Positions 49,135 through 60,287 of a stretch of 64,000 nt of DNA are shown one piece after another. Origin of the DNA: Alnus glutinosa (lineage: Eukaryota; Streptophyta; Magnoliopsida; Fagales; Betulaceae); NCBI RefSeq assembly GCF_958979055.1, contig NC_084888.1, forward strand, positions 34,653,804-34,717,803, given 5' to 3'. The notes beneath the pieces were generated by a model. The model searched no databases. It was given only the letters and a program-made list of their open reading frames with translations, and had not been told where the DNA came from. Positions within the stretch are counted from its first letter, which is position 1. Every line of letters begins with the position of its first letter. Position numbers and translations under genes: made by a program.

Positions 49135-49631
49135 CGTTAATTAGGCTCTTCTTAAAGAATGCCTAAAAGTTTGAAGGACCTACAAATGCTTCTTTTTTAA
49201 TATTTGATGCGTACTCTTCCAATTCTTACAAAAACTGGAAAGAGGAAAAATAAAATAAAAAACATCTACTCTATTTTGAACTTTTACACGCAATATATGG
49301 ATAAATATTGTGTAGAGATAATTATATTTTCTCTTTAAATACGAGAATCTGTTGGTAAAAAAATAATGAGAAGTGTGAGAAATTATATTTTTATCCCACA
49401 AAGTTGATATGATAGTCTCAACAAACCTTTATATATATATATTGTTAGAACAGTTTCTGATATGGTAGTTGACGAACCAGAAGAGCCTATCTTCGGTACC
49501 CTGCAAATAAAACAAATTACGTCGGGGGGAATCCGACAATTCCACTCCGATGCCTTTGTCAGTTTTTATCTTAAGTGTATATCACCCTTGTATCACAATG
49601 AGCAATCTCAATTACCTGTTCAGTCGTGAGG

Positions 49632-49639
49632 TATTTATA
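49632..49639 (-). promoter_or_regulatory. TATA box of the retrotransposon LTR
   Basis: Minus-strand TATAAATA in the context TGTATAAATACC, identical in the right LTR at 60477-60484. Transcription would start roughly 30 bp further and leave about 160 bp of R/U5, a normal plan. Confidence 0.65.
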
Positions 49640-50506
49640 CATGTCATGTTGCGAGTGACCTGGTTCTTTCATTGGACCACGTGTCAGGTTTGGAGCACTT
49701 GTCGACCGCTCAAATTGTGGGATTAAGGCACACGCTTCACGATCGTGGCCAGGTTGGTCTTCAACCGTCTTGAGATCGTGGAGAGTAGTGCTTCACGATC
49801 GCTTCTGGAATCGGTTCTCAACCGCCATCACGATCGTGGCCAAGTCGGTCCTCAACTGCTCTTAGATTGTGGGGACGCCTTCCTAAGTGGTAGCGATCGT
49901 GTAGGTAGTGGGCTTTCTTCCCTGGTTGGTACGAGGTCGGTAATTTACCGTCCTTGACCTTTACGTGGCACCGGTAAATTACCGACTTTAAGTACGCAAC
50001 TCGGAAGTTAGCCGAGAATAATTCTGATGGGCTGTGATTCTGGCCCATTGGGCAAGGTCGGGATTATTTCCCAACAGTTACCCCCCAATTCCTTTTGCAC
50101 GACGTAGTTTCGGTAAAAGGAATTTCTCTGTACGTTTCTTCCTAGTTTGAAATTGAAGTAAGCTGGAAACCGTTAGAACACCAGGAAATTTGAAATTTGA
50201 AAAAGAGAGATTTTTTTTTTTTTTTTGGAAATTGGAACCATCCGAAATAATGGACTTAGTCATCATGAGATTCGAAACCTGCTGTCAAGTCGGTTCATAT
50301 TCTTGTACCGCATGGCTATGACTAGGTTGATTCGGGTTGTTACGCCGCGTGTGATGACACTTGCTGGCTTTTTCGCTGTGAAAGCTGTTTCACGCGCTAA
50401 GACGCGCGTTGGCTTGACTTCCGAGGCCAGCTGTAAACCCGACGGTTATAAAATCTTTCAACCCGGCGCATTTAATTAGCGTCTTTTCAGCTACTCCAAG
50501 AAGGAG

Positions 50507-50514
50507 TATATATA
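50507..50514 (+). promoter_or_regulatory. TATA box driving the opposite-strand gene from the LTR edge
   Basis: Plus-strand TATATATA followed by ACCTCCACCCCTCATTCTC, a pyrimidine-rich start region. The same is at 61354-61361 in the right copy. It lies about 290 bp before the ATG of the opposite-strand gene. With the minus-strand TATA box the LTR would be a divergent, two-way promoter. Confidence 0.55.
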
Positions 50515-50637
50515 CCTCCACCCCTCATTCTCACTTTTTACCATTTACTATTCTGTAAAACATCCCTAAGTTTTCCGGCGAGAACCCCTTTTTTTAGGCA
50601 AAATTTTCTATTCCCCGATTATCTCCAGACTGCTTTC

Positions 50638-50780
50638 CGACTTGCTTCAAACATTTTACTGACTTACTTCAAACATTTTACCGACTTGCTTCAAACATTT
50701 TACTGACTTGCTTTGAACATTTTACCGACTTGCTTCAAACATTTTACCGACTTACTTCAAACATTTTACTGTCTTTCTTC
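50638..50780 (+). repeat. 22-bp tandem repeat in the leader of the opposite-strand gene
   Basis: Six copies of a unit like CGACTTGCTTCAAACATTTT followed by AC. The right copy has the same array at about 61484-61626. It would lie in the 5' UTR of the opposite-strand transcript. Confidence 0.85.
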
Positions 50781-50798
50781 AAACACCTGAATCACGCT

Positions 50799-53750
50799 AT
50801 GGCTTCTGATTCTGAGTCTGACGGTGCTCAAGTTGGGGGCAACCCCACTCTCGTTCCTCATGAGAACAGATTTAGGTCTTTGATTCTGGCTTCTGAGGAG
50901 AGATGCCTCCGCCGGAGTTATAATATTCCGTCTTCAGTAATCCTTCATTTCCAGCACCCCGATCAACTGTCCATCGCAGGCGGCGATGTAACCATCACAG
51001 AGCGAATGCTGGTGGCCAGATTTCGGTTTCCTCTTCCCGAGATAGCTCGGGAATTATGTACGGCTCGGGGGTGGCTCCCTCCCAAGTAAAGCCGAACGAA
51101 TGGAGGTACTTGTTTGGCTCCTTTGTTCTCTGGATGACTAAGCTCTAGAAGAGGATGACTATAGACGAATTCTTCACAATTTACCGAGCTGGTTTCCGAC
51201 GAGACGGTACGGTAGAATTCACCGTTCGCAAGAAGTCGTCTATCATCCATCTCGCTTGGAGGTATTCAAACAACAAAGAGTGGAAGGAGCAAACGTTTCG
51301 GGTTTCTGGCCAGTGGGAAAAGCCGGAGCAGTTACTATTGCCAGAGAACCAAAGGGTTCCTCGAGACTGGGCCCGCATGAGAGTCGGGGCGTCGGAAGCC
51401 CCCGACCTGAATGATGAGCAAGCCGACAATGTCAACGCCATACTTGCCTTTGTGAAGGCTACATCAGCCGAGGATGCTAAGGTGGTGTTGGATTTCTACC
51501 ACCTTGTCACGAACAAAAATATGCGAAACATTCTCGGTTACGAGATTCCGATTTCCGATCTTCCTTTTTTGAAGGAAAGGAAAGGTAAGTCTCAGAAACC
51601 GAGAGAAGATCCTACGCCTACCATTCTTAAGGATAAAGAAAAGGTCTCCGACGGACCGAAGAAGTTAAAGGAGCCAAAAGAGGTTCTAAAAACTGTGAAG
51701 AAGCTCCTTGCCGATGCCCAACGGATAGGGGCTGACCAGGAAGCTAAAGCCAAAAAGGCGGCCGAAAAGAAGAAGGCAGCTGAGTCGAAGATCGTTGAGA
51801 AACCGGCTAAAAAATCAAAGGCTTTTCAAGAAAGGCCTCAATCAGATAAAGAGACGGAAGGGGAACCTGTTAGGAAAAGACCAAGGATCGAGGAGGCCAG
51901 GTCGTACCTCAAGTCGATTGGCTCGGCGGTTAAGGGTATTTCTATTCGCGCCGAACCTTTGGCAATGACTGCTTCCGAGTGCTTACCTCAGAGTACCGAG
52001 AAGGAGGGAGTGCCTCAGTACCCATCTCTAGGAGAAGTATCAGTACTCCGTGATGAGGACATTCCCGACTCGGACCCCGCGGTGGCAATGATTGCCTCTG
52101 AGTGCTTGCCCCAGAGTACTGAGGAGGAGGCTGTGCCTCAACACTCAACATTAGGGGAAGTATCGGCCCTTCACAACGAGGACGTAGTCAGCACGGAACC
52201 TGTGGGCCAAGACGTGACCCTTCCGTCTATGGTTGGGAAAGAGGTGTTCCAGACCGTCCTTTCTGAAACAGATTTGGCTTTACTCGAGTTGCTGAACGCA
52301 CGGGTAGAAGCCAAGACCGAGCCTTGTCAAATATCACAACCAAGAAGGGACTCTAAGGTCGGTGACGACACGGGATCTGCTCAAATAGAGGCCGAAAATG
52401 CAGCCGCAGGGCCAAGCGTTGGACCTATAGTTCATTCTGTGGCAGAAAGGGCAGAATCTAGTTCTAGCACGCCTTTCGTCGAGCTTCGAACTGGAGAAGA
52501 CGGGCCAGCGGGGGAACCTACTTGTGATTCTGTTGGGTTTTTTAGGCCAGCTCGGGAGTATGAATTTGACGAGGCCTCTTTGGAAGAGTGTTTAGCCGGG
52601 CCAATCATGGATGCGGTTCGGGCTTTGACGCCCGCCGACTATTTAGGGCTAAGTACCGTTGGTTGCATACCGACCGAGGACATGATCGCCTCATTAGTCC
52701 GATTGCAAACCATGGTAAATTGCTTTCTCTTTTCTTTTTTGTGTTTGGCTTTTGATGTTTTATTTTCTAAGTTTCTTCTTTGCTCGGCAGCAATTGGTGG
52801 ATACCCTTGCTCTTTATGACCAGCATAGGGATTTCCACCGAAATCAGGTCCCGGTTATGGCCGGACTTCGACAACGGATTTCTGAGCTTGAGCTTGAGTT
52901 AGCCCAGAGACTATCCCTGGAATCCGAAGTGGCCCGGTTGAGTAAGCTTCTCCCTGAGCGGGAATCAGAGTTGGCTAGTCATGATGCACTAATTGCTGAT
53001 GCCGAGCTTAGGCGAAATGTGGCCGAGGAAGCCAATCAAGGTCTATCTGCCCAGCTGGATGCGCGGACTCGTGAACTGTTTGCGCTTAAGGCTCACACTG
53101 ACATTGTCGAGGCGAGATACTCGGCCACATCATGCAGCAATACTGTGCTGCGAGCCGATCTGATTGCTGCGAAGGCGCAGAGGAGAATCGCCGAAGATGC
53201 TCGGCGGGAAGCAGAAGAAGCTCAGAGTACCGCTGAGGAAAAGTTGAAGGCGTTTGAGGAAAAGTTGAAGGAAGTTGAATTGGGCTTACAGTCTACTCAG
53301 GCCGATTTAGAAAAAGCTAAACTGAAGTCTTGCGAGCTGCGAAAAAAGTCCAAGCATTACAAATCAAAGGCTGCTCATTATAAATCCAAGGCCGATCGGT
53401 TCCACAATCAAATTCTTGCTTTCACTCGGGTTCGGGATCGAACCTGGGTTAATGGATTTAGTTGGGGTTTTAATTCCCTCAAATAATTCGTGCTTAACCC
53501 TTCGACGCCTTCCCCAAACTTTGCCGGGTTGAACTATACCGACTTTATGGATGTTCCAGAGCAGGCTATCTTGGAACTACGGGAAATTGGCCGAGACTTG
53601 ATTCTTGATGTCCCGGACTGGGTTGGTGAAGGTGTCGTAACAGCTGATGAGGTGACTGAGCCGGCAGACTTAGGTGCTTCGACTAAGGCCGCTGAAATTG
53701 AGGCTCCTGATAGCCAAGTTCCTGAAGAACCGAGTGCAGATAGAATTTAG
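50799..53750 (+). pseudogene. Opposite-strand additional ORF (aORF) of the Tat element, putative 'gypsy type transposon' (Transposase_28-like) protein
   Basis: The gene starts MASDSESDGAQVGG and, through about residue 190, resembles the plant Transposase_28 / putative-gypsy-type domain (FRSLILASEERCLRRSYNIP; WRYSNNKEWKEQTFRVSGQW). A Lys/Glu-rich region and a segment with two copies of ASECLPQSTE follow. A 76-bp intron (52715-52790, GT...CAG, phase 0) joins two frames that would not otherwise meet. The next exon is a long coiled coil (52791-53440, with RISELELELAQRLSLESEV). This copy is damaged: a frame change near 51055, an in-frame TAG at about 51145, and an in-frame TAA at 53484-53486. The family's function is unknown; related ORFs occur in Tat elements between pol and the 3' LTR, in either orientation. 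Confidence 0.75.
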
Positions 53751-53939
53751 CACGCCTTTTGTTTCGGTGTTTTTGTTGTCCTTTGCTTTTCCATGTTAAT
53801 AACATTCGGAAAAAAACCTATATTGGTGTTGTATATATTTTACTCTATTTTCTGCTTACTCATACTGTTTTAGGTTTTACACTTAGCCAAAATTTGGCTA
53901 AGTGTAAATTTATGATTTTGAGCCTAAGTCTCGAAGTTT

Positions 53940-54664
53940 GTCCGAATTGAATCCCCTCAACGTGATTCAAAACTCGGAATTTGTCCGACTTGAATCCCCT
54001 CAACATGATTCAAGCCTCAAAGTTTGTCCGCTTTGAATCCCCTCAACGTGATTCGAAACTCCAAACTTGGCCGACTTGAACCCCCTCAACATGATTCAAG
54101 TCTCGGAATTTGTCCGGTTTGAATCCCCTCAACGTGATTCAAAACTCGGAATTTGGCCGACTTGAACCCCCTCAACGTGATTCAAGTCTCGGAATTTGTC
54201 CGGTTTGAATCCCCTCAACGTGATTCAAAACTCGGAATTTGACCGACTTGAATCCCCTCAACGTGATTCAAGCCTCGGAGTTTGTCCGCTTTGAATCCCC
54301 TCAACGTGATTCGAAACTCCAAACTTGGCCAACTTGAACCCCCTCAACGTGATTCAAGTCTCAGAATTTGTCCGGTTTGAATCCCCTCAACGTGATTCAA
54401 AACTCGGAATTTGACCGACTTGAATCCCCTCAACGTGACTCAAAACTCGGAATTTGACCGACTTGAATCCCCTCAACGTGATTTAAGTCTCGGAATTTGT
54501 CCGGTTTGAATCCCCTCAACGTGATTCAAAACTCAAAACTTGGCCGACTTGAACCCCCTCAACGTGATTCAAGTCTCGGAATTTGTCCGGTTTGAATCCC
54601 CTCAACGCGACTCAAAACTCAGAATTTGACCGACTTGAATCCCCTCAACGTGATTCAAGTCTCG
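53940..54664. repeat. Satellite-like array: 17 copies of a 43-bp unit in alternating A/B order
   Basis: Each unit contains GAATCCCCTCAACGTGATTC. Between these cores two linkers alternate for most of the array: AAAACTCGGAATTTGNCCGA and AAGTCTCGGAATTTGTCCGG, giving an 86-bp higher-order unit. Small slips in the alternation occur near 54430-54480. It lies between pol and the opposite-strand gene, in the element's 3' untranslated region. Arrays of this kind in Tat/Ogre elements are a documented source of genomic satellites. Confidence 0.92.
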
Positions 54665-54735
54665 GTGTTGCGAATGTTGTACTTGGATCTAATATGCTGT
54701 CTGAATTTGCATTTCATTGATAAACAGTTTAAAAA

Positions 54736-57700
54736 TTAACAGATTACATATAATATAACTGGAATTACATATAATATTTCCGGAGATGGTCTTTGCAGCT
54801 TTTTTCCGTTTGTATCTTCAAGCTGGTACGCTCCTTTTGGGTTGCTTTTAATAACTCGGAATGGTCCTTCCCAGATCGGCCCCAGCTTCCCTTCCGTGGG
54901 GTCTTTAGCTGCCGTTGTTATCCTCCGAAGCACCTAATCGCCAGTATTGAACGATCGGGGCTTTACCCTTTTGTTATAATACCGAGCTGCCTTTTCTTGA
55001 TAAGCAGAAGTTCTGACTCTCGCATCTGCTCGTTTTTCTTCCAGAAGATCTAGGTGTAGCTTTAATCCTGTATTGTTGAACCCGGGGTTATAGTGCTGAA
55101 TGCGGAAGCTTAGGGAACCAATTTCAACTGGTATCACAGCTTCGACTCCGAATGCTAGTGAGTAAGGAGTTTCGGAAGTTGCCGAGCTGACTGTCGTTCG
55201 GTATGACCACATAACTTCCGGTAGGTACTCTACCCATCCTCTCTTGCGCTTCGGGAGTTTCTTCTTCAATATTTTCACCAGAGTTTTGTTTGTCGCTTCG
55301 ACCTGCCCATTTGACTGTGGATGATATACCGACGAGAAAAAATGTCGAATCTTGAGCTCATCGCACCACTCCTGGAATGGCTTGCAGTTGAATTGTGTTC
55401 CATTGTCAGTTATTAGGGCGTAAGGTATCCCAAATCTACATATGATTGCCATCCAGAGGAAATTTTTGATTGCCCCGGTCGTGATAGTCATTAAAGGCCC
55501 CGCTTCTGCCCATTTGGTGAAGTAATCCACTGCGACCACTAGGAATCTGCAATTCCCCTTTCCTGTGGGCATGGGCCCTACAATGTCAACCCCCCATTGG
55601 GCAAACGGCCATGGTGAAGAAACCGAGCTAAGTTCTGCTGGTGGTTTGGTTTGTAACTTGGCGAACCTTTGGCACTTGTCACACCTTCGGACCATTTCCA
55701 TTGATTCTTGATTCATCGTTGGCCAATAGTAGCCCGCTCTCACAGCCTTGTGCGCCAGCATTCTACCCCCCGATTGACTGTCGCAGACTCCCTCATGAAT
55801 TTCCTTTAACACGTACTTGGCTTCAGTCGTCGAGAGGCACTTTAATAATGGGAGTGAATAGCCTCGACGATATAGAATGTCGCTGATAAGAGTGTATCGC
55901 GCTGACTGCATCCGGATTTTCCGAGCTTCCTTTTTGTCATTCGGCAGTTGTCCGTTTTTGAGATATTCAATCACGTACCTTGCCCATTCAGGAATTATGT
56001 AGGCGTCATCGATCTGCATTACCGATTCGACATCCTCCACGGAAGGTTTGTCTAGAATGATAACCCGGTGTTTTGAAGCTGAAATCATTTCGTCCGTTGC
56101 CGATCCCAGCCAAGCTAGTGCGTCGACTCGTCCGTTTTCGGCCCTCGGGATCTGTGTAACCACCACTTGCTCGAAGCGATCCCAAAAACCTAACACCTTG
56201 GCAAGATACTTTATCATTTTTTCACCTTTGGCCTCGGATCCTCCTTGGATGTGGTTGACAACAACCTGTGAGTCGCTCCGTACTTTGAGGTTTTTTGCTC
56301 CCAGATGTTCTGCCAGGCTAAGGCCTACTATTACTGCTTCGTACTCCGCCTCGTTGTTTGTGGTTGGAAAGTCTAACTTCAATGCCACTGCGATTTCCTC
56401 CTTATCCGGTGTTATCAAGGCCACCCCAGCTCCACTTCGGGACTTCGTGGATGATCCATCCACATAAGCTATCCAGGCTTCTTTTGCAGGAGTTTCATGG
56501 CTTTCGGGGAGGTTGCTGAATTCTGCTATAAAGTCTGCCATAACTTGGGCTTTGATGGTGGTTCTCGGATAAAACTCCAGGTCAAATTCTCCGAGTTCCA
56601 CGGCCCAACTTACTAACCTTCCTGAGAGATCGGGCTTTTGCAATACTTTCTTCAAAGGATACTCTGTGAGTACCCTTATAGCATGTGCCTGGAAGTATGG
56701 TCGCAACCTTCGGGCTGAAGTAATAAGGGCAAAAGCTAACTTCTCAATCTGGGGATACCTTTCTTCGGCCCCGTGTAACGCCCTGCTGGTGAAGTATATT
56801 GGCTTTTGCAGTCCGGACTCCTCCCGAATCAAGACCGAGCTAACAGCGGATGGTGACACTGCTAAGTATAGGTAGAGAATTTCGCCTTCTTCTGGCGAGC
56901 TTAGGAGCGGTGGGCTGGCTAGGTATTCTTTCAAATGACCGAAAGCCACTTCGCACTCGTCGTTCCAAACAAACGTCTTCCAGAGTATCTTGAAGAAGGG
57001 CAAGCATTTATCTGTTAATCGAGAGATGAACCAGTTTAGGGCTGCAATCCTCCCGGTCAATTGCTGCAGTTGCTTTGTTGTACGGGGAGCTTGCATCTCC
57101 AGTACAGCTCGGACTTTTTCGGGGTTTGTCTTGATTCCTCTACTCGAGACCATGAATCCCAGAAACTTCCCGGATGAGACACCGAAAGCACATTTCGCTG
57201 GGTTTAACTTCATTTGATATCTCCTTAATGTGTCAAAGGTTTCTTCGAGATCGGTCAGATGGTTGGTCGCTTTTCGACTTTTCACCAACATGTCATCCAC
57301 ATATACTTCTACATTCCTTCCGATCTGGTCACAGAACATTCTGTTGACTAGCCGCTGATAGGTTGCACTGGCATTCTTCAAGCCGAATGGCATCATATTG
57401 TAGCAATACAGCCCTCGGTCAGTGATGAAAGAGGTTTTCTCTTTATTGAGTTTGCTCATGTGTATCTGGTTATACCCCGAGAAGGCATCCATAAAGCTTA
57501 GGAGCTTATGCCCCGAGGTGGAGTCGATCAGGACATCCATCCGGGGGAGAAGGAAACTATCTTTTGGGCATGCCTTGTTGAGATCGGTGAAGTCCACGCA
57601 CATTCTCCATTTTCAGCTTGACTTTCTCACCAAGACAACGTTGGCCAGCCACTGAGGGTAGTATACTTCTCGGATAAAACCGGCTTTTAATAGCCTTTCC

Positions 57701-57980
57701 ACTTCTTCATGTATGGCTTGGTTTCTTTCTGGAGCAAAGAATCTTTTTTTTTTGCTTAACGAGTCGGTGATTTGGGTCGACATTTAGCCTATGCGAAATT
57801 ACCGAAGGATCAATTCCTGGCATATCGTCATGGCACCAGGCGAACACGTCAGTATTTTTTTGGAGGAAAGCTACCAAGGATTCTTCGACTTCCGGAGATA
57901 ACAGGGATCCTACCTGACTTTTTTCCCATTACCTCCCACTTCAAATTCTTTCATCTCCTTGGTTGGTTCCCCCTGTTGTG
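54736..57980 (-). pseudogene. Gypsy pol: reverse transcriptase, two RNase H domains, integrase
   Basis: The main frame, 57603 down to 54934, has 889 codons. RT blocks: MCVDFTDLNKACPKD, MPFGLKNASATYQR and the active-site YVDD at residues 101-104. A Gypsy RNase H-like part follows (YFTSRALHGAEERYP), then a second RNase H (AYVDGSSTKSRSGAG; NNEAEYEAV; SDSQVVVNHIQG), which marks the Tat lineage. Integrase has the zinc-binding HEG...H...CDKC stretch and the core acidic residues in WGVDIVG, ITDNGTQF and NGQVEATNKT. An in-frame TAG at 54934-54936 separates the integrase tail (GPIWEGPFRV) and an in-frame TGA at 57613-57615 separates the RT N-terminus (ERNQAIHEEVERLLKAGFIR), with more stops upstream. 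Enzymatic roles are those of the family; this copy is inactive. Confidence 0.92.
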
Positions 57981-57984
57981 ATTG

Positions 57985-58554
57985 CTATTGCTCGCCTTTC
58001 TCCCTGCAATTCTTTTGTGAAGGGGTCCCTTTCAGCGTTATGTTGTAACACTGACGTGCCACTCCCTGTTCTCCCCTTACTTCTCCAACACCTCTCTCGG
58101 TTGGGAATTTGATCTTCAAATGTGAAGTGGAAGTGATCGCCTTCAGATCATTAAGTGCTGTTCTTCCAATGATTGCGTTGTAGGCCGAGGGTCTATCGAT
58201 CAACAAAAACTTAACCATAATAGTTTTTGTGGTCGGATAATCCCCAGCAGTCACAGGGAGTTCAATGGACCCGACCGGCAAGACCTGTTCCCCGGCAAAT
58301 CCTACCAAAGGGCAGGTAGCCGGGATCACCTTTTTCGGACTAATCTCCATGTTTCCAAAGGCCGACCAATATAGGATATCAGTCGAGCTCCCATTATCGA
58401 TGAACATTCGATGGATTCGGTGGTTAGCCACCTGCAGCGTGACCACGATCGCGTCGGTATGCGGAAGTGAAACTCCCGTGTAATCTTCATCTGAAAACCC
58501 CACCACCACAGATTCCCTCCGGTGGGATTTGTGGGGTCTCTCTATAGCCATCAC
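57985..58554 (-). pseudogene. Gypsy aspartic protease segment
   Basis: Open for 189 codons. IDNGSSTDIL is the active-site loop (Asp-Asn-Gly in place of the commoner Asp-Ser-Gly, as often in this lineage), and the later AYNAIIGRTALNDLKA is the second conserved block. It is in the same frame as pol but separated by stops between 57985 and 57700. It would cleave the gag-pol polyprotein in an intact element. Confidence 0.82.
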
Positions 58555-60215
58555 CTCCTGATGTTTCTGATACCGAGCGTATGCCTTCCTATCCGCACTT
58601 GTTTCTCCTCCTCCGTCAAAACCTCCGAATATAGTTCGGATGTCTGTGATGACCGGCCCATTCCGTGGTTCATGACCTCGTACGCCTCTGCTTCTGTCCC
58701 GCTGAGGCTCCTCCCTTCTGCCTCGGTGATCCTCATTATGTCTCTGATGAGAACGCTTTCTATGTCCTTGCTCTCAGTCTCGATGCTCTCGGTCTCTACG
58801 CTCTTGAGGCCTTTGATTCTCCCGAGGCAGGCCCTGGTTGTCTGCTATAAAACGGAGTAATTTTTCGTTTTTGATAAACTTCTCGATCAGGATTATGAGA
58901 TTTCTGTATTCCTCGGTAACATGACCCCGAGCATCATGGTACGCGCAGAACTTGTTTCTATTTTCTTCCCTTACCTGCTTATTGTGAAGGGGATAAGGCC
59001 TCTCGTATTGCGGATCTTTCTTGATTTCCATCAATACCTCGTTAATGGGAGAATTCAAGGGAGTCCATTCCTCTATGGAGAACTGGTAATACTTTGTTGG
59101 TTTGGTTTCTGTCCGCTTTTCTTCTTTCTTATCTTTTTTTTTTCCTTCTTTCCGGAGTTGTTCGACTCCGCAACCTTCTGCTTCTGGGATTCCCTCAGAG
59201 CTGTGAGGGTTTCCTCTTGGTTTACATACTTCTTAATTACGTCCGTGAGGGCGGTCAAATTCTCAGGATGATTGAGAGCAATTTCCGACATCAAGGGCCC
59301 TTCCACCCGTAAGCCCTGGTATAGGGTGGCATAGACCATTTCTTCAGTTGGATTGTCAACTGTGAGCTTCGCTTGATTGAATCGGGCCACATAGTCTTTC
59401 AGAGATTCGCCTTCTTTTTGGCGCATCGCCATCAGTTGCCCAGAGGGCTTCTTCCTCTTGCACCCAGCCAGGAATTGAGTTACGAATTTCCGCCCGAGAT
59501 CATCACAACATGTGATGGAATTCGGAGGGAGTTTTCGGAACCAATCCCGAGCTGAACCAGATAGGGTAAGTGGAAAAGCTCGGTACGCCATCTCCTGAGG
59601 GGTCCCCTGCAGATCCATATGCATCTTATAGTTGTCGAGATGCTCAGTGGGATCTTCAATCCCAGTATAAGCTTGAATGGCTGGAATTTTAAATTTCTCG
59701 GGGAGCTGAATTGCCATGACACGCTCGGTGAATGGGGAAGACCTGTTCAACAGGCTATCCACTCGAGAAGTTTTCCCTTTGTTGTTTTGCTGGATTTCGA
59801 GTTGCAGCTGGTTATATTTATCTTCATATTTCTCATCGAGTGTGGCGATGGCTTCGTTAAGTCTTTTTTCTTCATATTGAGGATTCACCATACCTTCACC
59901 AGGAGGGGGGTTTGCGATTCCTTCAGCTTGCCGGGGTCAGTTTTCTTGTTGAGTTCTTTCTGTGATCCTTCTGCTCTCCCTGTCCCTTTCATTATGGGTA
60001 TTGCTTTCTCCTTCTTCATTTTCCTCGACCACTTCAGGAATTCGTTCGTCCGCTAATCGCCTTAACAGACGAAGGTTCTGTTGAGTTAGGACCTCCATGT
60101 CCCTAGACATCTGGGCTATCCGTGCCTCCATCTCAGTTGCATTCTGGTGAGACCCACCTCCTGTCTCGTGGCGAGGGTTGTTTGCTCTTGAGGTCGTGGC
60201 TCTTGTTCGTACCAT
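58555..60215 (-). pseudogene. Gypsy gag
   Basis: Starts at 60215 (MVRTRATTSRANN), with a short coiled coil, then an in-frame TGA at 59937-59939. The next segment, 59891-59073, holds the Retrotrans_gag core (EHLDNYKMHMDLQG; FPLTLSGSARDWFRKLPPNS; SLKDYVARFNQAKLTV). A frame change near 59065 leads to the nucleocapsid-like FCAYHDARGHVTEEY stretch in 59058-58774, where the last Cys of the usual knuckle is replaced by Tyr. Further frame changes separate it from the protease. Gag would form the particle in a working element; here it is broken at several places. Confidence 0.88.
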
Positions 60216-60265
60216 TTCAGATAATTTTTGTTTTTGCGTAGTAAACGACGCACGCGTGCTAGTTG

Positions 60266-60287
60266 TTTCCCACAGATGGCGTCAAAC
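60266..60287 (-). other. Probable primer binding site
   Basis: Next to the right LTR the minus strand reads GTTTGACGCCATCTGTGGGA. It resembles the TGGCGCCGTCTGTGGG-type sequence often found directly after the 5' LTR in large plant Gypsy elements. The position fixes the inner edge of the LTR at 60288. Confidence 0.55.

Larger units (their letters stand above)
49443..50562 (-). repeat. Left (3') LTR
   Basis: The outer edge is TGTTAGAACAG. The inner edge is proposed at CTGTAAAACA (50562), because its reverse complement TGTTTTACAG mirrors the outer edge and because the opposite-strand gene then falls in internal sequence as in other Tat elements. Similarity to the right LTR does not stop there; it runs to 51373. 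Inside are a perfect near-palindrome (CGGTAATTTACCG / CGGTAAATTACCG, about 49937-49985) and diverged copies of CACGATCGTGGCCAGGTTGG. By eye about 2 percent of positions differ from the right copy. Confidence 0.65.

Noticed and set aside
53940..54664. Regular direct repeats that could be taken for a CRISPR array
   Set aside because: The 43-bp units are contiguous with no unique spacers, and the host is a plant; it is a retrotransposon-borne tandem array.
55641..60056. Plus-strand open frames across the retrotransposon pol and gag
   Set aside because: They are antisense shadows of the strongly recognisable minus-strand gag-pol.
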